This document shows, in pieces, positions 53,832-62,952 of a DNA stretch of 64,000 nucleotides. The notes under the pieces are model-generated. The model made no database searches, had not been told where the DNA came from, and worked only from the letters and a program-made list of their open reading frames with translations. The DNA is from Paenibacillus cremeus (GTDB lineage Bacteria; Bacillota; Bacilli; Paenibacillales; NBRC-103111). The stretch lies in the NCBI RefSeq assembly GCF_007786445.1, contig NZ_VNJI01000004.1, forward strand, positions 1-64,000, read 5' to 3'. Each line of letters begins with the position of its first letter. The first letter of the stretch is position 1. The position numbers were made by a program, and so were the translations under genes.

Positions 53832-55241
53832 TCATGGGTTTAGCGTAGCCGTCCTTAAAATGATCCGATCCTCGGTCCAATGATCCCGGTACCAGCTGCA
53901 GCTTTCGAACGTATCTCCGAGCTCGCTCATCTTCTTCTCAAGCATCGCCCTGAATTCGCGCTTCACCGGTTCAAACTCCGGCTCCTCCGCCAGGTTGTTC
54001 ATCTGGTACGGATCCGCCACATGATCGAACAGCAGCTCCTTCCGGTCGGCACGGTAGACGGCATAAGTGTACTGCTTGCTTCGCATCGCCCTCCACTCAT
54101 GTCCATCTGACCAAGCGGCCGTGGCTCCTGTACCTTGCAGGAAGGCCGCCTCCGGCTCCTCGCCCTGCTCCCCGAAGGCGAACGGACTCAAGTCCATCCC
54201 CTCCACCTCAGCCGGGACCGGAAGCTCCAGCATGGAGAGCAGCGTCGGCATAATGTCGCAGGTGTTCAGGCAGACGTCCGATTCGGCGCCCTTCGGAACG
54301 CGGTCAGGCCAGCGAAGCAGGAACGGCACACGGATGGCTTCCTCGTAAAAAATGTTTTTGCCCTTCCGGCCATGCGCTCCGAACAGCTCGCCATGATCCG
54401 AGGTAAAGATGAAGATGGTGTTGTCCCTCAGCCCCAACTCATCGACAGCCTGCATTAGGCGGCCGATATTCCAATCCAAATTCGCCGTCATGGCGTAATA
54501 CACCTTAAGCCAGTTCGTAATTTGCTCACGCTCTCCCGGACGGAACTTCGCCCAGTTGTCTGCATACGGCTCATCATTGTGCTCCCCGTAATTCGGCGGC
54601 AGCGAGAACTCGACATCCTTGAACTTCTCGTAATATTCCGGCGGCACATTGCTGATATCCCATGGGTCATGCGGAGTTCCGAGGGAGAGAAACATCGCGA
54701 ACGGCTTGTTCGCTGCGGCCTTTTCCTTCAGCCGCTCGATGGCCATGCTGGTCTGGCCGTCCGGCTCATAGCCTTCCATCGGGATTTTTTCTTCCGTGTC
54801 GGTGTGATAGTACATGTTGTAATATTCATGGTGGAAGTTATACGCCGCCCAGAAGCCGTCAAAGCCCAGCCGATGCTCGCCCGGAGGGGTAAAGGAATTG
54901 CGCGCTTCGTAATGATGGCCAAGCTCGTTGGCCCACAGATGCCATTTGCCGATGTAGGCGGTGTCATAGCCTTCGTCATGAAGAACATGAGCAAAGGCGC
55001 GATGGTTTGGATTCAGGCGGATTTCATTGATCACCATGCCCGTGCTCGTCGTATATTTCCCCGTAAACAGCGAAGCTCTATAGGGAGCGCACACCGGATG
55101 CCCGGAAATCGCGTTGGAAAAGCTCAGGCTCTCCGTGGCCAGTCTATCAATATTAGGTGTAATAGCCTTGCTGTCACCGGCGAAGCCGCAGGAAGATAGC
55201 CGCAGTTGATCGGCGAATACATAAACCAAGTTCGGTTTCAA
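53832..55241 (-). CDS. Sulfatase 6 (Cys-type, CAPYR motif)
   Basis: A 469-residue type I sulfatase. The formylglycine motif is Cys51 in CAPYRASLFTG, with Tyr where Ser, Ala or Thr is usual. FADQLRLSS and FTSDHGELFGAHG provide metal ligands. TTG at 55241 has GAGGAG eight bases upstream. The GTG at 55250 is inside that site. No signal peptide. It heads the leftward enolase/GH2 gene run and is divergent from the araC-type gene, a common arrangement for the operon's regulator. Confidence 0.9.
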   Translation of the reverse strand: MKPNLVYVFADQLRLSSCGFAGDSKAITPNIDRLATESLSFSNAISGHPVCAPYRASLFTGKYTTSTGMVINEIRLNPNHRAFAHVLHDEGYDTAYIGKWHLWANELGHHYEARNSFTPPGEHRLGFDGFWAAYNFHHEYYNMYYHTDTEEKIPMEGYEPDGQTSMAIERLKEKAAANKPFAMFLSLGTPHDPWDISNVPPEYYEKFKDVEFSLPPNYGEHNDEPYADNWAKFRPGEREQITNWLKVYYAMTANLDWNIGRLMQAVDELGLRDNTIFIFTSDHGELFGAHGRKGKNIFYEEAIRVPFLLRWPDRVPKGAESDVCLNTCDIMPTLLSMLELPVPAEVEGMDLSPFAFGEQGEEPEAAFLQGTGATAAWSDGHEWRAMRSKQYTYAVYRADRKELLFDHVADPYQMNNLAEEPEFEPVKREFRAMLEKKMSELGDTFESCSWYRDHWTEDRIILRTATLNP

Positions 55242-55372
55242 ATCAATCACTCCTCGGGAATAGATGGCGTCTCTATCCTCATCTTAAATCGCCCTGCGCC
55301 CTGAAAGAATATAAGATATGGATAACTTGGTGTGTAAAAGGGACATCCTTTCATGTGCGCTACCGGATACGG

Positions 55373-55384
55373 CTGTGATACAAT
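55373..55384 (+). promoter_or_regulatory. Extended -10 promoter candidate for the AraC gene
   Basis: TGATACAAT (TG one base before TACAAT at 55379-55384) lies 27 bases before the araC-type ATG, with no good -35 box. The divergent 170-bp region also must hold the sulfatase 6 promoter, which I cannot place. Confidence 0.35.
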
Positions 55385-55410
55385 GAAACAAAAATGACAA
55401 GGGGGCTCCT

Positions 55411-56229
55411 ATGAAGCACGGCGATCTGCACGTCGTTCCCTTCGTTCATAAGCTGCCGATTTACGTCGGCATGTTCGGCATAAATTACTGTCATTCCAAT
55501 TACCTCAATGTGCGCCATAACTCCCCGCTCACCGTGCTTGCCTACGTGCTGAAGGGACAGGGCAATGTAACCGTCGATTCCTTATCGTTTCGGCCGCAAG
55601 CCGGTGACATCTTTATTCTGCCGATGGGTCGTAATCACCAAGTGACCGCCGATCCCGATCAAGAGGAGTATTGGACCTACCTATGGTTTAATCTCCGAGG
55701 CAATGTTCCGCAGCTGTTTGAAGCGTTTCATCTTCAATCGGCCTATCATATTCCGGAGGCTCCGTTTGAAGCCATGTTTCGTAAAGGCTTTCAGCTCGTA
55801 GAGCAATACGGCCAGAACGATGAACGACTGCAAATGGAGCTGCTCGTGACATGCACGGAAATTATCACCCAGCTATCCGGACTGGTGAAGCAGCGCCAAA
55901 CGACGGTGTCCGCTGAAGTACAGCAAATGCAGCACTATTTGAACCGGCTGGAGGCCGAACCGTTCCAATCCAACGCCATGAGCCGTCATTTTGCCCTGTC
56001 CTTCAAGCAAATCAACCGGCTGTTTAAAAAAGAGACCGGCACCACCGTCTACAACTACCTGCTCGGCAAAAAACTGGACACCGCCAAAATGCTGCTGCAG
56101 GATACGTCGATGGCCGTCAGTGAAATTGCATACCGAATCGGCTATGCCGACCCGCATTATTTTTCCAATGTGTTCAAGAAAAAAACAGGCAGTACGCCTA
56201 CCGAATATAGGGAACAAAATAGTCCATAG
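55411..56229 (+). CDS. AraC-family transcriptional regulator
   Basis: A 272-residue regulator. The N-terminal cupin-like sensor (about 10-150) has the PLTVLAYVLKGQGNVTVD and GDIFILPMGRNHQVTADP strands of sugar-responsive AraC proteins. The C-terminal pair of helix-turn-helix motifs includes HFALSFKQINRLFKKETG and SEIAYRIGYADPHYFSNVFK, ending TPTEYRE. It should activate the sulfatase island in response to an imported glycan. Binding site AAGGGGG. The ArsR-like gene follows after 18 bases, so the two regulators are co-transcribed. Confidence 0.9.
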   Translation: MKHGDLHVVPFVHKLPIYVGMFGINYCHSNYLNVRHNSPLTVLAYVLKGQGNVTVDSLSFRPQAGDIFILPMGRNHQVTADPDQEEYWTYLWFNLRGNVPQLFEAFHLQSAYHIPEAPFEAMFRKGFQLVEQYGQNDERLQMELLVTCTEIITQLSGLVKQRQTTVSAEVQQMQHYLNRLEAEPFQSNAMSRHFALSFKQINRLFKKETGTTVYNYLLGKKLDTAKMLLQDTSMAVSEIAYRIGYADPHYFSNVFKKKTGSTPTEYREQNSP

Positions 56230-56247
56230 TTTAGGAGCATGAATACC

Positions 56248-57159
56248 ATGAATGAGAACCTTATCAATAAACGGGTGCCTGCCCCGCTCCTGCTCGATAC
56301 GGCCAAGGCGCTGTCCAACGAGCTTCGCTTACGCATCTTGGAGGCGCTCAGCGAGAAGCCGATGAGTGTCGGAGAGCTGACGAAAGTGCTGGGGGTGGCC
56401 CAGCCGACCGTGTCCATCAATGTCCAGATGCTGGAGGAAGTCGGTCTGATCGATACGGCACAGAAGCTCGGACGCGGTAAAATTTGCTCCCGGGTCTGTG
56501 ATACGTTGATTCTGGATTTGCCGGTTGTGCCGAGCGAGTCCCTGAAGATGAAAGAGATTCATATGCCGGTAGGTATGTATACTTCTTTTCAGGTGAAGAG
56601 CCCCTGCGGGTTAGTGAATAACGAAGGCATCATCGGCAATGTGGATGATTCGTCCTCCTTTTATATGCCCGAGCGTGCCGAAGCGCTGCTCATCTGGTTC
56701 AGCAGCGACGGTTATGTCGAATATTCATTTCCGTATGCCGTCTCGGCCGACCAGCCGATTCGGGAGCTCAAGGTGAGCGCAGAAATCTGCTCGGAGGCGT
56801 TCGGCTTCGTCGAAGATTGGCCTTCCGACATCACGCTGTCGATCAACGGCCACGAGCTCGGCACCTTCACCAGTCCCGGCGATTTCGGCGAAACGAAGGG
56901 TCGGCTGACTCCGGTTTGGTGGAAGGGCGGCACCCAATACGGGCTGCTGACCGAATGGTCGATCGATGAGCAAGCGTCGTATCTGAACGGCAAGCCAAGC
57001 ACCGGTGTGACGATCAGCGAGCTGGGATTACACCCGGAGAAGCCGATCCTCGTCCGGTTCGAGGTGAAGCCGGACGCGCAGCATCGGGGCGGGTTGAATT
57101 TGTTCGGCAAGCACTTCGGCAATATCCCTCAGGACATTAAGCTCATTTTTTCAAAATAG
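56248..57159 (+). CDS. ArsR-type helix-turn-helix protein with a long C-terminal domain
   Basis: A 303-residue protein. Residues about 10-85 are an ArsR winged helix (AKALSNELRLRILEALSEKP, VAQPTVSINVQMLEEVGLI). About 200 further residues form a beta-rich domain of the kind seen in carbohydrate-binding or sensor modules (repeated strands such as ITLSINGHELGTFTSPGDFG and PILVRFEVKPDAQHRGG). Typical ArsR proteins are about 100 residues and bind metals, and no metal-binding Cys cluster is visible. ATG 56248 with TTAGGAG ten bases upstream is preferred to that at 56239. It ends three bases from the stop of sulfatase 7. A glycan-sensing role is inference. Confidence 0.78.
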   Translation: MNENLINKRVPAPLLLDTAKALSNELRLRILEALSEKPMSVGELTKVLGVAQPTVSINVQMLEEVGLIDTAQKLGRGKICSRVCDTLILDLPVVPSESLKMKEIHMPVGMYTSFQVKSPCGLVNNEGIIGNVDDSSSFYMPERAEALLIWFSSDGYVEYSFPYAVSADQPIRELKVSAEICSEAFGFVEDWPSDITLSINGHELGTFTSPGDFGETKGRLTPVWWKGGTQYGLLTEWSIDEQASYLNGKPSTGVTISELGLHPEKPILVRFEVKPDAQHRGGLNLFGKHFGNIPQDIKLIFSK

Positions 57160-57161
57160 CG

Positions 57162-58790
57162 TTAGATCATCCACCCAAAGTAAGGCGACTGCCTCAGCAC
57201 GCGGCCCGGGATGTTCAGAATCTGCTCCCGGGGAATCACCCTGCAGCGAGCGGCCCACTTCTCGTATTCGCTGCTCAGCGCGGCGACCGTTTCCGGGTAA
57301 CGCTCGGCAAGATTGCAGGATTCAGTTCGGTCCTTCTGCAGATCATACAGCTCCCATTCGCCCGGATAGTCGCGGACCAGCTTGAGATGGCCGGAGCGAA
57401 CCGCCGCATTCCCTTGATGCTCCCAGAACAAATGCCGCGGCAAATCAAGGTCATCAAGATCATCAAGATCAAGATCATTGGTGAAAACAGGCATCAGGCT
57501 GCGCCCTTCGAGGGGAAGCACCTCCACTCCCTCATACCGGCTCGGGTACGCCGCACCGGCCGCCTCCAGCACCGTCGGCATAAGATCCGTCAGCTGGCCG
57601 GGGGTGTGACGGATGGAACCGGGCCGGCCAAGCCGCCCAGGCCAATGGGCAATGAGCGGCGTGGCAATCCCGCCTTCGTGCACCCATGATTTATAGAGCC
57701 GAAACGGCGTGTTCGATAAATACGCCCAGTAGTTGTAGGTTTGGAACGTATCGGCCTTCCCCGGCATCACGTCCGGATGATTGCCCAGCAGCACCGGCTT
57801 ATTCTCGCGCGTGGTCGCGCGCGGAATGAGCGGCACCCCCGGCTCCGGGTGCGGGTGAATATGCTCGGCGCAGCCACCGTTGTCCGAGAGGAACAGGATC
57901 AGCGTGTTGTCCAGCTGGCCAGCCTCACGAAGAGCGGCCAAGATGTCGCCAATGCCGCGGTCCATGCGGGTAATTTGCGCAGCGTACACCTCCATGCAGC
58001 GCTGCCGCCACGCTTTATGATCCACTTCTTCCCAGGAAGGCGTACCGCTATCCCGCTCCGCCGGCGTCCAAGTCGGCGAGAGGATCCCCATCTCGGTCAT
58101 GCGCGTGAGGCGCTCCTCCCTCAGCTGATCCCAGCCTTGGTCAAATCTCCCGCGATACCTTTCAATTTCCTCTTCCGGAGCTTGAAGCGGCCAATGCGGC
58201 GCCGTATAAGCTACATACTGGAAAAACGGCTGCTCCGTGCACTGCTGCAGATGATCCCGAATGCAGCTGATCGCATGCTCCGTGATCGCATCCGTGTAAT
58301 AGAAGCCTTCCTCCAGCGTCTCGTGCTCGACGTTCTCATTGCCGCGCATCAGCGTATGCGGCATATAGAAGCTGCCCGATCCGGCCAGCGTACCGTAGAA
58401 CCGGTCGAAGCCCCGGTGCAGCGGCCATGTATCGTTCTCATGCGCCGTGTCTTTGGCCAGGTGCCATTTGCCGGATAAATACGTCCGGTAGCCTTCCTTC
58501 CTCAGCACCTCCGCCATGGTCACCGTATTGCGTCCCAGGTTGCCGGGGTAGCCGTCGGGGCCATCGTCGTAGGTGAGAATTCCGATCCCCGCCTGGTGCG
58601 GGTGCAGCCCCGTCAGCATGGAAGCCCGGGAGGGCGCACAGCGCGGCGAGCTGTAAAACTGTGTGCATCGAATTCCGTCCGCTGCCAGCTTGTCGAGATG
58701 AGGGGTATCGATCTCCCCTCCGAAGCAGCCCAGATCGGAATATCCCATGTCATCGCAAAGAATGATCATGACATTCGGCCGTTTATCCAC
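57162..58790 (-). CDS. Sulfatase 7 (arylsulfatase-A-like, Cys-type)
   Basis: A 542-residue arylsulfatase of the same subgroup as sulfatase 5: LCDDMGYSDLGCFGGEIDTP, Cys51 in CAPSRASMLTG, FLSDNGGCAEH and the later SNTPFRLYKSWVHEGGIATP correspond block by block. It has a duplicated DLDDLDD low-complexity stretch near residue 435. GTG start with GGGAGGG. No signal peptide. It ends tail-to-tail, two bases from the ArsR-like gene, with no room for a terminator between them. Confidence 0.92.
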   Translation of the reverse strand: MDKRPNVMIILCDDMGYSDLGCFGGEIDTPHLDKLAADGIRCTQFYSSPRCAPSRASMLTGLHPHQAGIGILTYDDGPDGYPGNLGRNTVTMAEVLRKEGYRTYLSGKWHLAKDTAHENDTWPLHRGFDRFYGTLAGSGSFYMPHTLMRGNENVEHETLEEGFYYTDAITEHAISCIRDHLQQCTEQPFFQYVAYTAPHWPLQAPEEEIERYRGRFDQGWDQLREERLTRMTEMGILSPTWTPAERDSGTPSWEEVDHKAWRQRCMEVYAAQITRMDRGIGDILAALREAGQLDNTLILFLSDNGGCAEHIHPHPEPGVPLIPRATTRENKPVLLGNHPDVMPGKADTFQTYNYWAYLSNTPFRLYKSWVHEGGIATPLIAHWPGRLGRPGSIRHTPGQLTDLMPTVLEAAGAAYPSRYEGVEVLPLEGRSLMPVFTNDLDLDDLDDLDLPRHLFWEHQGNAAVRSGHLKLVRDYPGEWELYDLQKDRTESCNLAERYPETVAALSSEYEKWAARCRVIPREQILNIPGRVLRQSPYFGWMI

Positions 58791-58835
58791 CGTCGTGCCC
58801 TCCCTCAGCTATTCGGATCAGGATCAGCTCCGGAT

Positions 58836-60290
58836 TTACCAGCCCGACAAACGAACAGGCAGCGGGTCTACCGTCTCCGCCATCCGGTCGCACAGCCGGA
58901 CCATCATCTCCATCTGGATCGCAGCCGCTTCAGGAGCATTCCACAGATTGACCGATTCGTTCGGATCTTCCGCCAGGTCGTACAGCTCCCCCTCGCCTTT
59001 TTGATGGTATACCGCCAGCTTATAGCGTTCCGTCCGAACCATAGTGGCGAAGCCTCCGACCCCATCCTGCTTGGAGCTGGCATTATAATGCTCGCAATAA
59101 ATATCGTCCCGATGCTTCTCGCCCGAATCCGCATCTGACGCTTCGCCCGTGAGCAGCTTGCCGAGCGATTTGCCCTGCATCCCCGGATGCTTAGGCAGTC
59201 CGGCGGCTTCCAGCAGCGTTGGCGCGAGATCGACCAGTTCAACCAAATCCGTTACTCTCGTGCCTCGGCCGTAATGGCCCGGATAAGAGATGATCAGCGG
59301 AACATGCACGCTCGGCTCATAGAAGAACGGCCCCTTCAAATACACCCCATGATCGCCAAGCAGCTCCCCATGATCGGACATGAAGATCACAATCGTGTTA
59401 TCCAACTGCCCCGTGCGCTCCAGCGCTTCCAGCATCCGCCCGACCTGCACATCGATCAGATCGACCATCGCCCAATAGGCTGCGGTCAACAGACGATGAT
59501 CACTTGCGATCATTTTGGAATAAGGGTATAGCTTCGGCATCCCATAAGCGCCATGATGGTCAAAGCGCTGCACGTAGGTTTTGGAATCCAACTCGCCTTC
59601 GACGTAATTAGGAAGCGGAATCTCATCCAACCGGTCCAGATAGCGCTGCAAATAATCCATCGGCGGGTTAAACGGGTGATGCGGGTCGAACATGTTCACC
59701 GAGAACAGCCAAGGGCTATCATATTCCTCATTGGCCTCAATAAACTGAACCGCCATCTCCGCACACCAGGTCGTCTGGTGATCTGCCGCGTCCGGTCCGA
59801 TCTGAACATATCGGCTTCCCTCATAAGGCTGAGGATTGTACTCCTTGCCCTTCGCCCGAACCCATTGGATATATTCATTCGTCGGCCAGCTATTTTCCGG
59901 ATGGTGGGACCAATGGAATTGATGATAGCCGTCGTTGATGCGGCGTTCCCCGGCAAAGGTTGCAGAAGGGTGGCAGGCGGAAATATGCAGCTTGCCGGAC
60001 AACCCGCAGCCGTAGCCGTTATCGGCTAGCAGCCGGGTGACGAGCACCTCGTCCTCGGGAATGTTTTGCCCATTTTGCCGGCAACGCGTCGTCCGCGGAT
60101 ACCTTCCGGTTAGAAAGCTGGCACGGCTGGGCGTACATACGGTCGATTGGCTGAAAGCGTTTTCGAATAAAACCCCGTTAGCCGCTAGGTGGTCAATATT
60201 CGGCGTTTCTACGAACGAATTGCCAGTACAGCCGAGCGTATCAAATCGCTGCTGGTCCGTACAAATCCAGAGGATGTTCGGTTGCTTCAT
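58836..60290 (-). CDS. Sulfatase 8 (Cys-type, cytoplasmic)
   Basis: A 484-residue type I sulfatase. CTDQQRFDTLG supplies the N-terminal Asp, Cys52 in CTPSRASFLTG is the formylglycine site, and FMSDHGELLGDHG near residue 305 holds metal ligands. No signal peptide. ATG with GGAG upstream. It is 45 bases before sulfatase 7 and 77 after the second binding lipoprotein. That AT-rich 77-base gap could hold a separate promoter. Confidence 0.92.
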   Translation of the reverse strand: MKQPNILWICTDQQRFDTLGCTGNSFVETPNIDHLAANGVLFENAFSQSTVCTPSRASFLTGRYPRTTRCRQNGQNIPEDEVLVTRLLADNGYGCGLSGKLHISACHPSATFAGERRINDGYHQFHWSHHPENSWPTNEYIQWVRAKGKEYNPQPYEGSRYVQIGPDAADHQTTWCAEMAVQFIEANEEYDSPWLFSVNMFDPHHPFNPPMDYLQRYLDRLDEIPLPNYVEGELDSKTYVQRFDHHGAYGMPKLYPYSKMIASDHRLLTAAYWAMVDLIDVQVGRMLEALERTGQLDNTIVIFMSDHGELLGDHGVYLKGPFFYEPSVHVPLIISYPGHYGRGTRVTDLVELVDLAPTLLEAAGLPKHPGMQGKSLGKLLTGEASDADSGEKHRDDIYCEHYNASSKQDGVGGFATMVRTERYKLAVYHQKGEGELYDLAEDPNESVNLWNAPEAAAIQMEMMVRLCDRMAETVDPLPVRLSGW

Positions 60291-60367
60291 CGCTATCGCG
60301 CTCCATTTATTATATTTTTACTATTAATATTACTATTTTATAATGTATATACAAAAACGTAAATACT

Positions 60368-62014
60368 TTATTTTTTATACTGCGCCTTATAGCCTTCGTT
60401 ATAAAGCTGGATGTACCGCTTCAGGTTCATGCTGTCGAGCGTCTTCACGTAATTATCCCATTCTTTGTCGATGGCAACGTCGCCGATAATAAACCGGGTC
60501 GTCATCTCTTTCACATAATCCTTAATTGTCTTCTCCAGATCGCTAAGCTCCGCGGACTGCACATCGTTGAAGAAAATCGGCGGTACGGTCTGCTCCGCCT
60601 TCGTTTTATAAGCATCGTAATTTTTCTGGGTTTCGTCATACAGGATCCGAGGAATTTCATTCGGCCCTGCCGCAAGTCCCTCGAACATTTCGCGAGAATT
60701 ATGATAAGGCGTAGTCTGCATCCAGGTATTGTTCTGCATCGTGCCGAAGGCAAGGATTCGAACCCAGTTGGCCGGCTTGCCGTTGAGCCCCAGCTCATTG
60801 TTCGTCGGCTTCTTCCAGCCTACACCCTCCGAGCCGATATTGGCGGACATTCCGATCTCGCTGTTGAAGAGCGCGTCTGCCCAGCGTAAGGCTAGCTCCG
60901 GGTTTTTCGCTGCTTTCGTAATCAGAAGGTTTCCGCCGTTAAAGCCGTAATACCGATAAGGCGATTGCTGCAGACCACCTGGACCCTTGAGCGGAGGCAC
61001 GGTCTTGTAATTCAGCCACCTTGTACCTGTAATGTTGGAGAAGGTTTGCGGAATCGTGGAAGAAATGACGCCGACCCGCGCATCCCCGTTCTCTACCAGC
61101 GTCTTCATCTGGTCGTTATTTAAGGTGAACGATTCCGGAGCAATCAGCCCTTGGGCATACAGTTTATTTAAATATTGGAGGCCCTGCTTGTAGCCCGGTT
61201 TATTAAAGTTGACGTCAATGCTGCCTTTCTCATCGAAGATGAGCTGGTTCGCCGAGTAATCATTCAGGATAAAAGAGTTCATCAAAAAGCTGTCGACCCC
61301 GGTCATCTTATCCTGGACTCCGCCGATCATCGGGATTTCGTCGGCCTTGCCGTTGCCGTTCGGATCCTTTTCCTTAAAAGCCTTCAGCACCTGCTCAAAC
61401 TCGTCCGTCGTCTTCGGCATTTCCAAATTCAGCTTTTTCAGCCATTCGGTGTTGATCCACATCTTCTGCGGCAGCATCGTATGCGGATTACGATCGATCG
61501 TGCTCAGGGAATAAATATTACCGTCCGGCGCCGTCGTCGCTTGCTTGATCTCCGGATATTTCTCGAAAATTTTCTTCGTTTCCACACCGTACTTATCGAT
61601 CAGCTTGTTAAGGGGGAGAAAAATGCCCTGCTGACCGTACACCATCTGCTGAGCGGGCGATACGCCAAAGCCGACAACCACGTCCGGCAGATCGTTCGCA
61701 GCCAGCACGAGGTTCAGCTTTTCCTGCTTCTCTTGCGGCGTGGCAAACTGCCACTCGATTTTAATGTTCGTCTTCTCCTCGTACCATTTCGTAAAATCGT
61801 TAGTGATGTAATCCTGTACGTAGGGGCTTTTTACCGCCAGCACCTTCAGCGTCGTCTTCTCCTTGGCAATCGGAAACGTTCCCGCATCCGCGCTAGGTGC
61901 AGCAGGTGCTTCAGCCGTCGCGGGCGGCTTGCTTCCCGTGTCGCCTCCCGAGCCTCCACTGCAGCCGGCTGCCAGCAGCAGCGCGGAAATCGAAATCAGT
62001 GTTGTTTTTTTCAT
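60368..62014 (-). CDS. Second sugar ABC transporter solute-binding lipoprotein
   Basis: A 548-residue lipoprotein. The signal peptide ends in LLLAAGCS (lipobox Cys at about 18), followed by a Gly/Ser/Ala spacer. The binding fold includes NDLPDVVVGFGV and TRWLNYKTVPPLKG. It belongs to the same LplA-like group as the 47129-48742 protein but is clearly different in sequence, so the island probably imports two ligands or two forms. Binding site AAGGAGGG. Directly downstream of its permease genes. Confidence 0.9.
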   Translation of the reverse strand: MKKTTLISISALLLAAGCSGGSGGDTGSKPPATAEAPAAPSADAGTFPIAKEKTTLKVLAVKSPYVQDYITNDFTKWYEEKTNIKIEWQFATPQEKQEKLNLVLAANDLPDVVVGFGVSPAQQMVYGQQGIFLPLNKLIDKYGVETKKIFEKYPEIKQATTAPDGNIYSLSTIDRNPHTMLPQKMWINTEWLKKLNLEMPKTTDEFEQVLKAFKEKDPNGNGKADEIPMIGGVQDKMTGVDSFLMNSFILNDYSANQLIFDEKGSIDVNFNKPGYKQGLQYLNKLYAQGLIAPESFTLNNDQMKTLVENGDARVGVISSTIPQTFSNITGTRWLNYKTVPPLKGPGGLQQSPYRYYGFNGGNLLITKAAKNPELALRWADALFNSEIGMSANIGSEGVGWKKPTNNELGLNGKPANWVRILAFGTMQNNTWMQTTPYHNSREMFEGLAAGPNEIPRILYDETQKNYDAYKTKAEQTVPPIFFNDVQSAELSDLEKTIKDYVKEMTTRFIIGDVAIDKEWDNYVKTLDSMNLKRYIQLYNEGYKAQYKK

Positions 62015-62043
62015 CGTGAAAATGACCCTCCTTCGTGTTTTAC

Positions 62044-62946
62044 TTATCCTTTTAAAGCACCGATCATCACGCCCTTGACAAAATAGCGCTGTACAAATGG
62101 GTAAACCAGCATCAGAGGAGCCGTAGCCACCACGATGAGCGAGTATTTCAGCAAATCGGACAAACCGGCGAGCTCCGCCATCTGTTTGGAATCGCCTATC
62201 ATGTCAGAGTTGACCTGGCTGCGGATCAGCACTTCCCGCAGTACGAGCTGCAGCGGATACCACTTCGGGTTCTTTAAGTACATCAAGGCATTAAAATATT
62301 GGTTCCAGTGCTCGACTCCGTAATAGAGTGCAATAACCGCGACAATCGGCCCGGATAAAGGTAGCACAACCTTCCACAGAAAGGTCAGATCGTTGCAGCC
62401 GTCGATTTGCGCCGCCTCCAGCAGCTCATCAGGAATCGTCGCATTGAAATACGTTCGCGTAATGACCATATTCCAAATGCTCACTGCCGTCGGCAGCAGC
62501 AGCGCCCAAGGGGTATCCAGCAGATTTAGATTTTTGACCAGCAAATAGGTCGGGATTAAGCCTCCACTGAAAAACATCGTGAATGCGAACAGCCCCATAA
62601 TCAAGCCCCGGCCCCAAAGATCCCGCCTGGACAGCGGGTAAGCCGCCATAATTGTCAACACCACGTTGATTAACGTGCCGGCTGCGGTATAGCCCACCGA
62701 AACAGCGATCGATCGAAGCACCGCCGGATCACGGAACACGGCCTGGTAGCCCTCGAGGCTGAACCCGACCGGAAGGAGCAGCACTTGCCCGGCTGACACC
62801 GCTTCTTTGGCACTGAAGGAGGAGCTGACGACGAAAACGACGGGATACAAGACGATAATCAGGATCACCAGCATGAAGGTATAATTGATGGCGTTAAACA
62901 GCCGGTCCCCCGCCGAATCCTTAATGTTTCCCCGTTCTATGTTCAT
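62044..62946 (-). CDS. Sugar ABC transporter permease (YtcP-like), second set
   Basis: A 300-residue protein with six membrane segments. The EAA loop is DELLEAAQIDGCNDLTFLWK, and the C-terminus FVKGVMIGALKG matches the YtcP group and its counterpart at 48792. GGGAGGG is only one base from the ATG at 62946, closer than usual, and no better start is apparent. Part of the LplB-YtcP-lipoprotein run. Confidence 0.9.
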   Translation of the reverse strand: MNIERGNIKDSAGDRLFNAINYTFMLVILIIVLYPVVFVVSSSFSAKEAVSAGQVLLLPVGFSLEGYQAVFRDPAVLRSIAVSVGYTAAGTLINVVLTIMAAYPLSRRDLWGRGLIMGLFAFTMFFSGGLIPTYLLVKNLNLLDTPWALLLPTAVSIWNMVITRTYFNATIPDELLEAAQIDGCNDLTFLWKVVLPLSGPIVAVIALYYGVEHWNQYFNALMYLKNPKWYPLQLVLREVLIRSQVNSDMIGDSKQMAELAGLSDLLKYSLIVVATAPLMLVYPFVQRYFVKGVMIGALKG

Positions 62947-62952
62947 CCCTCC

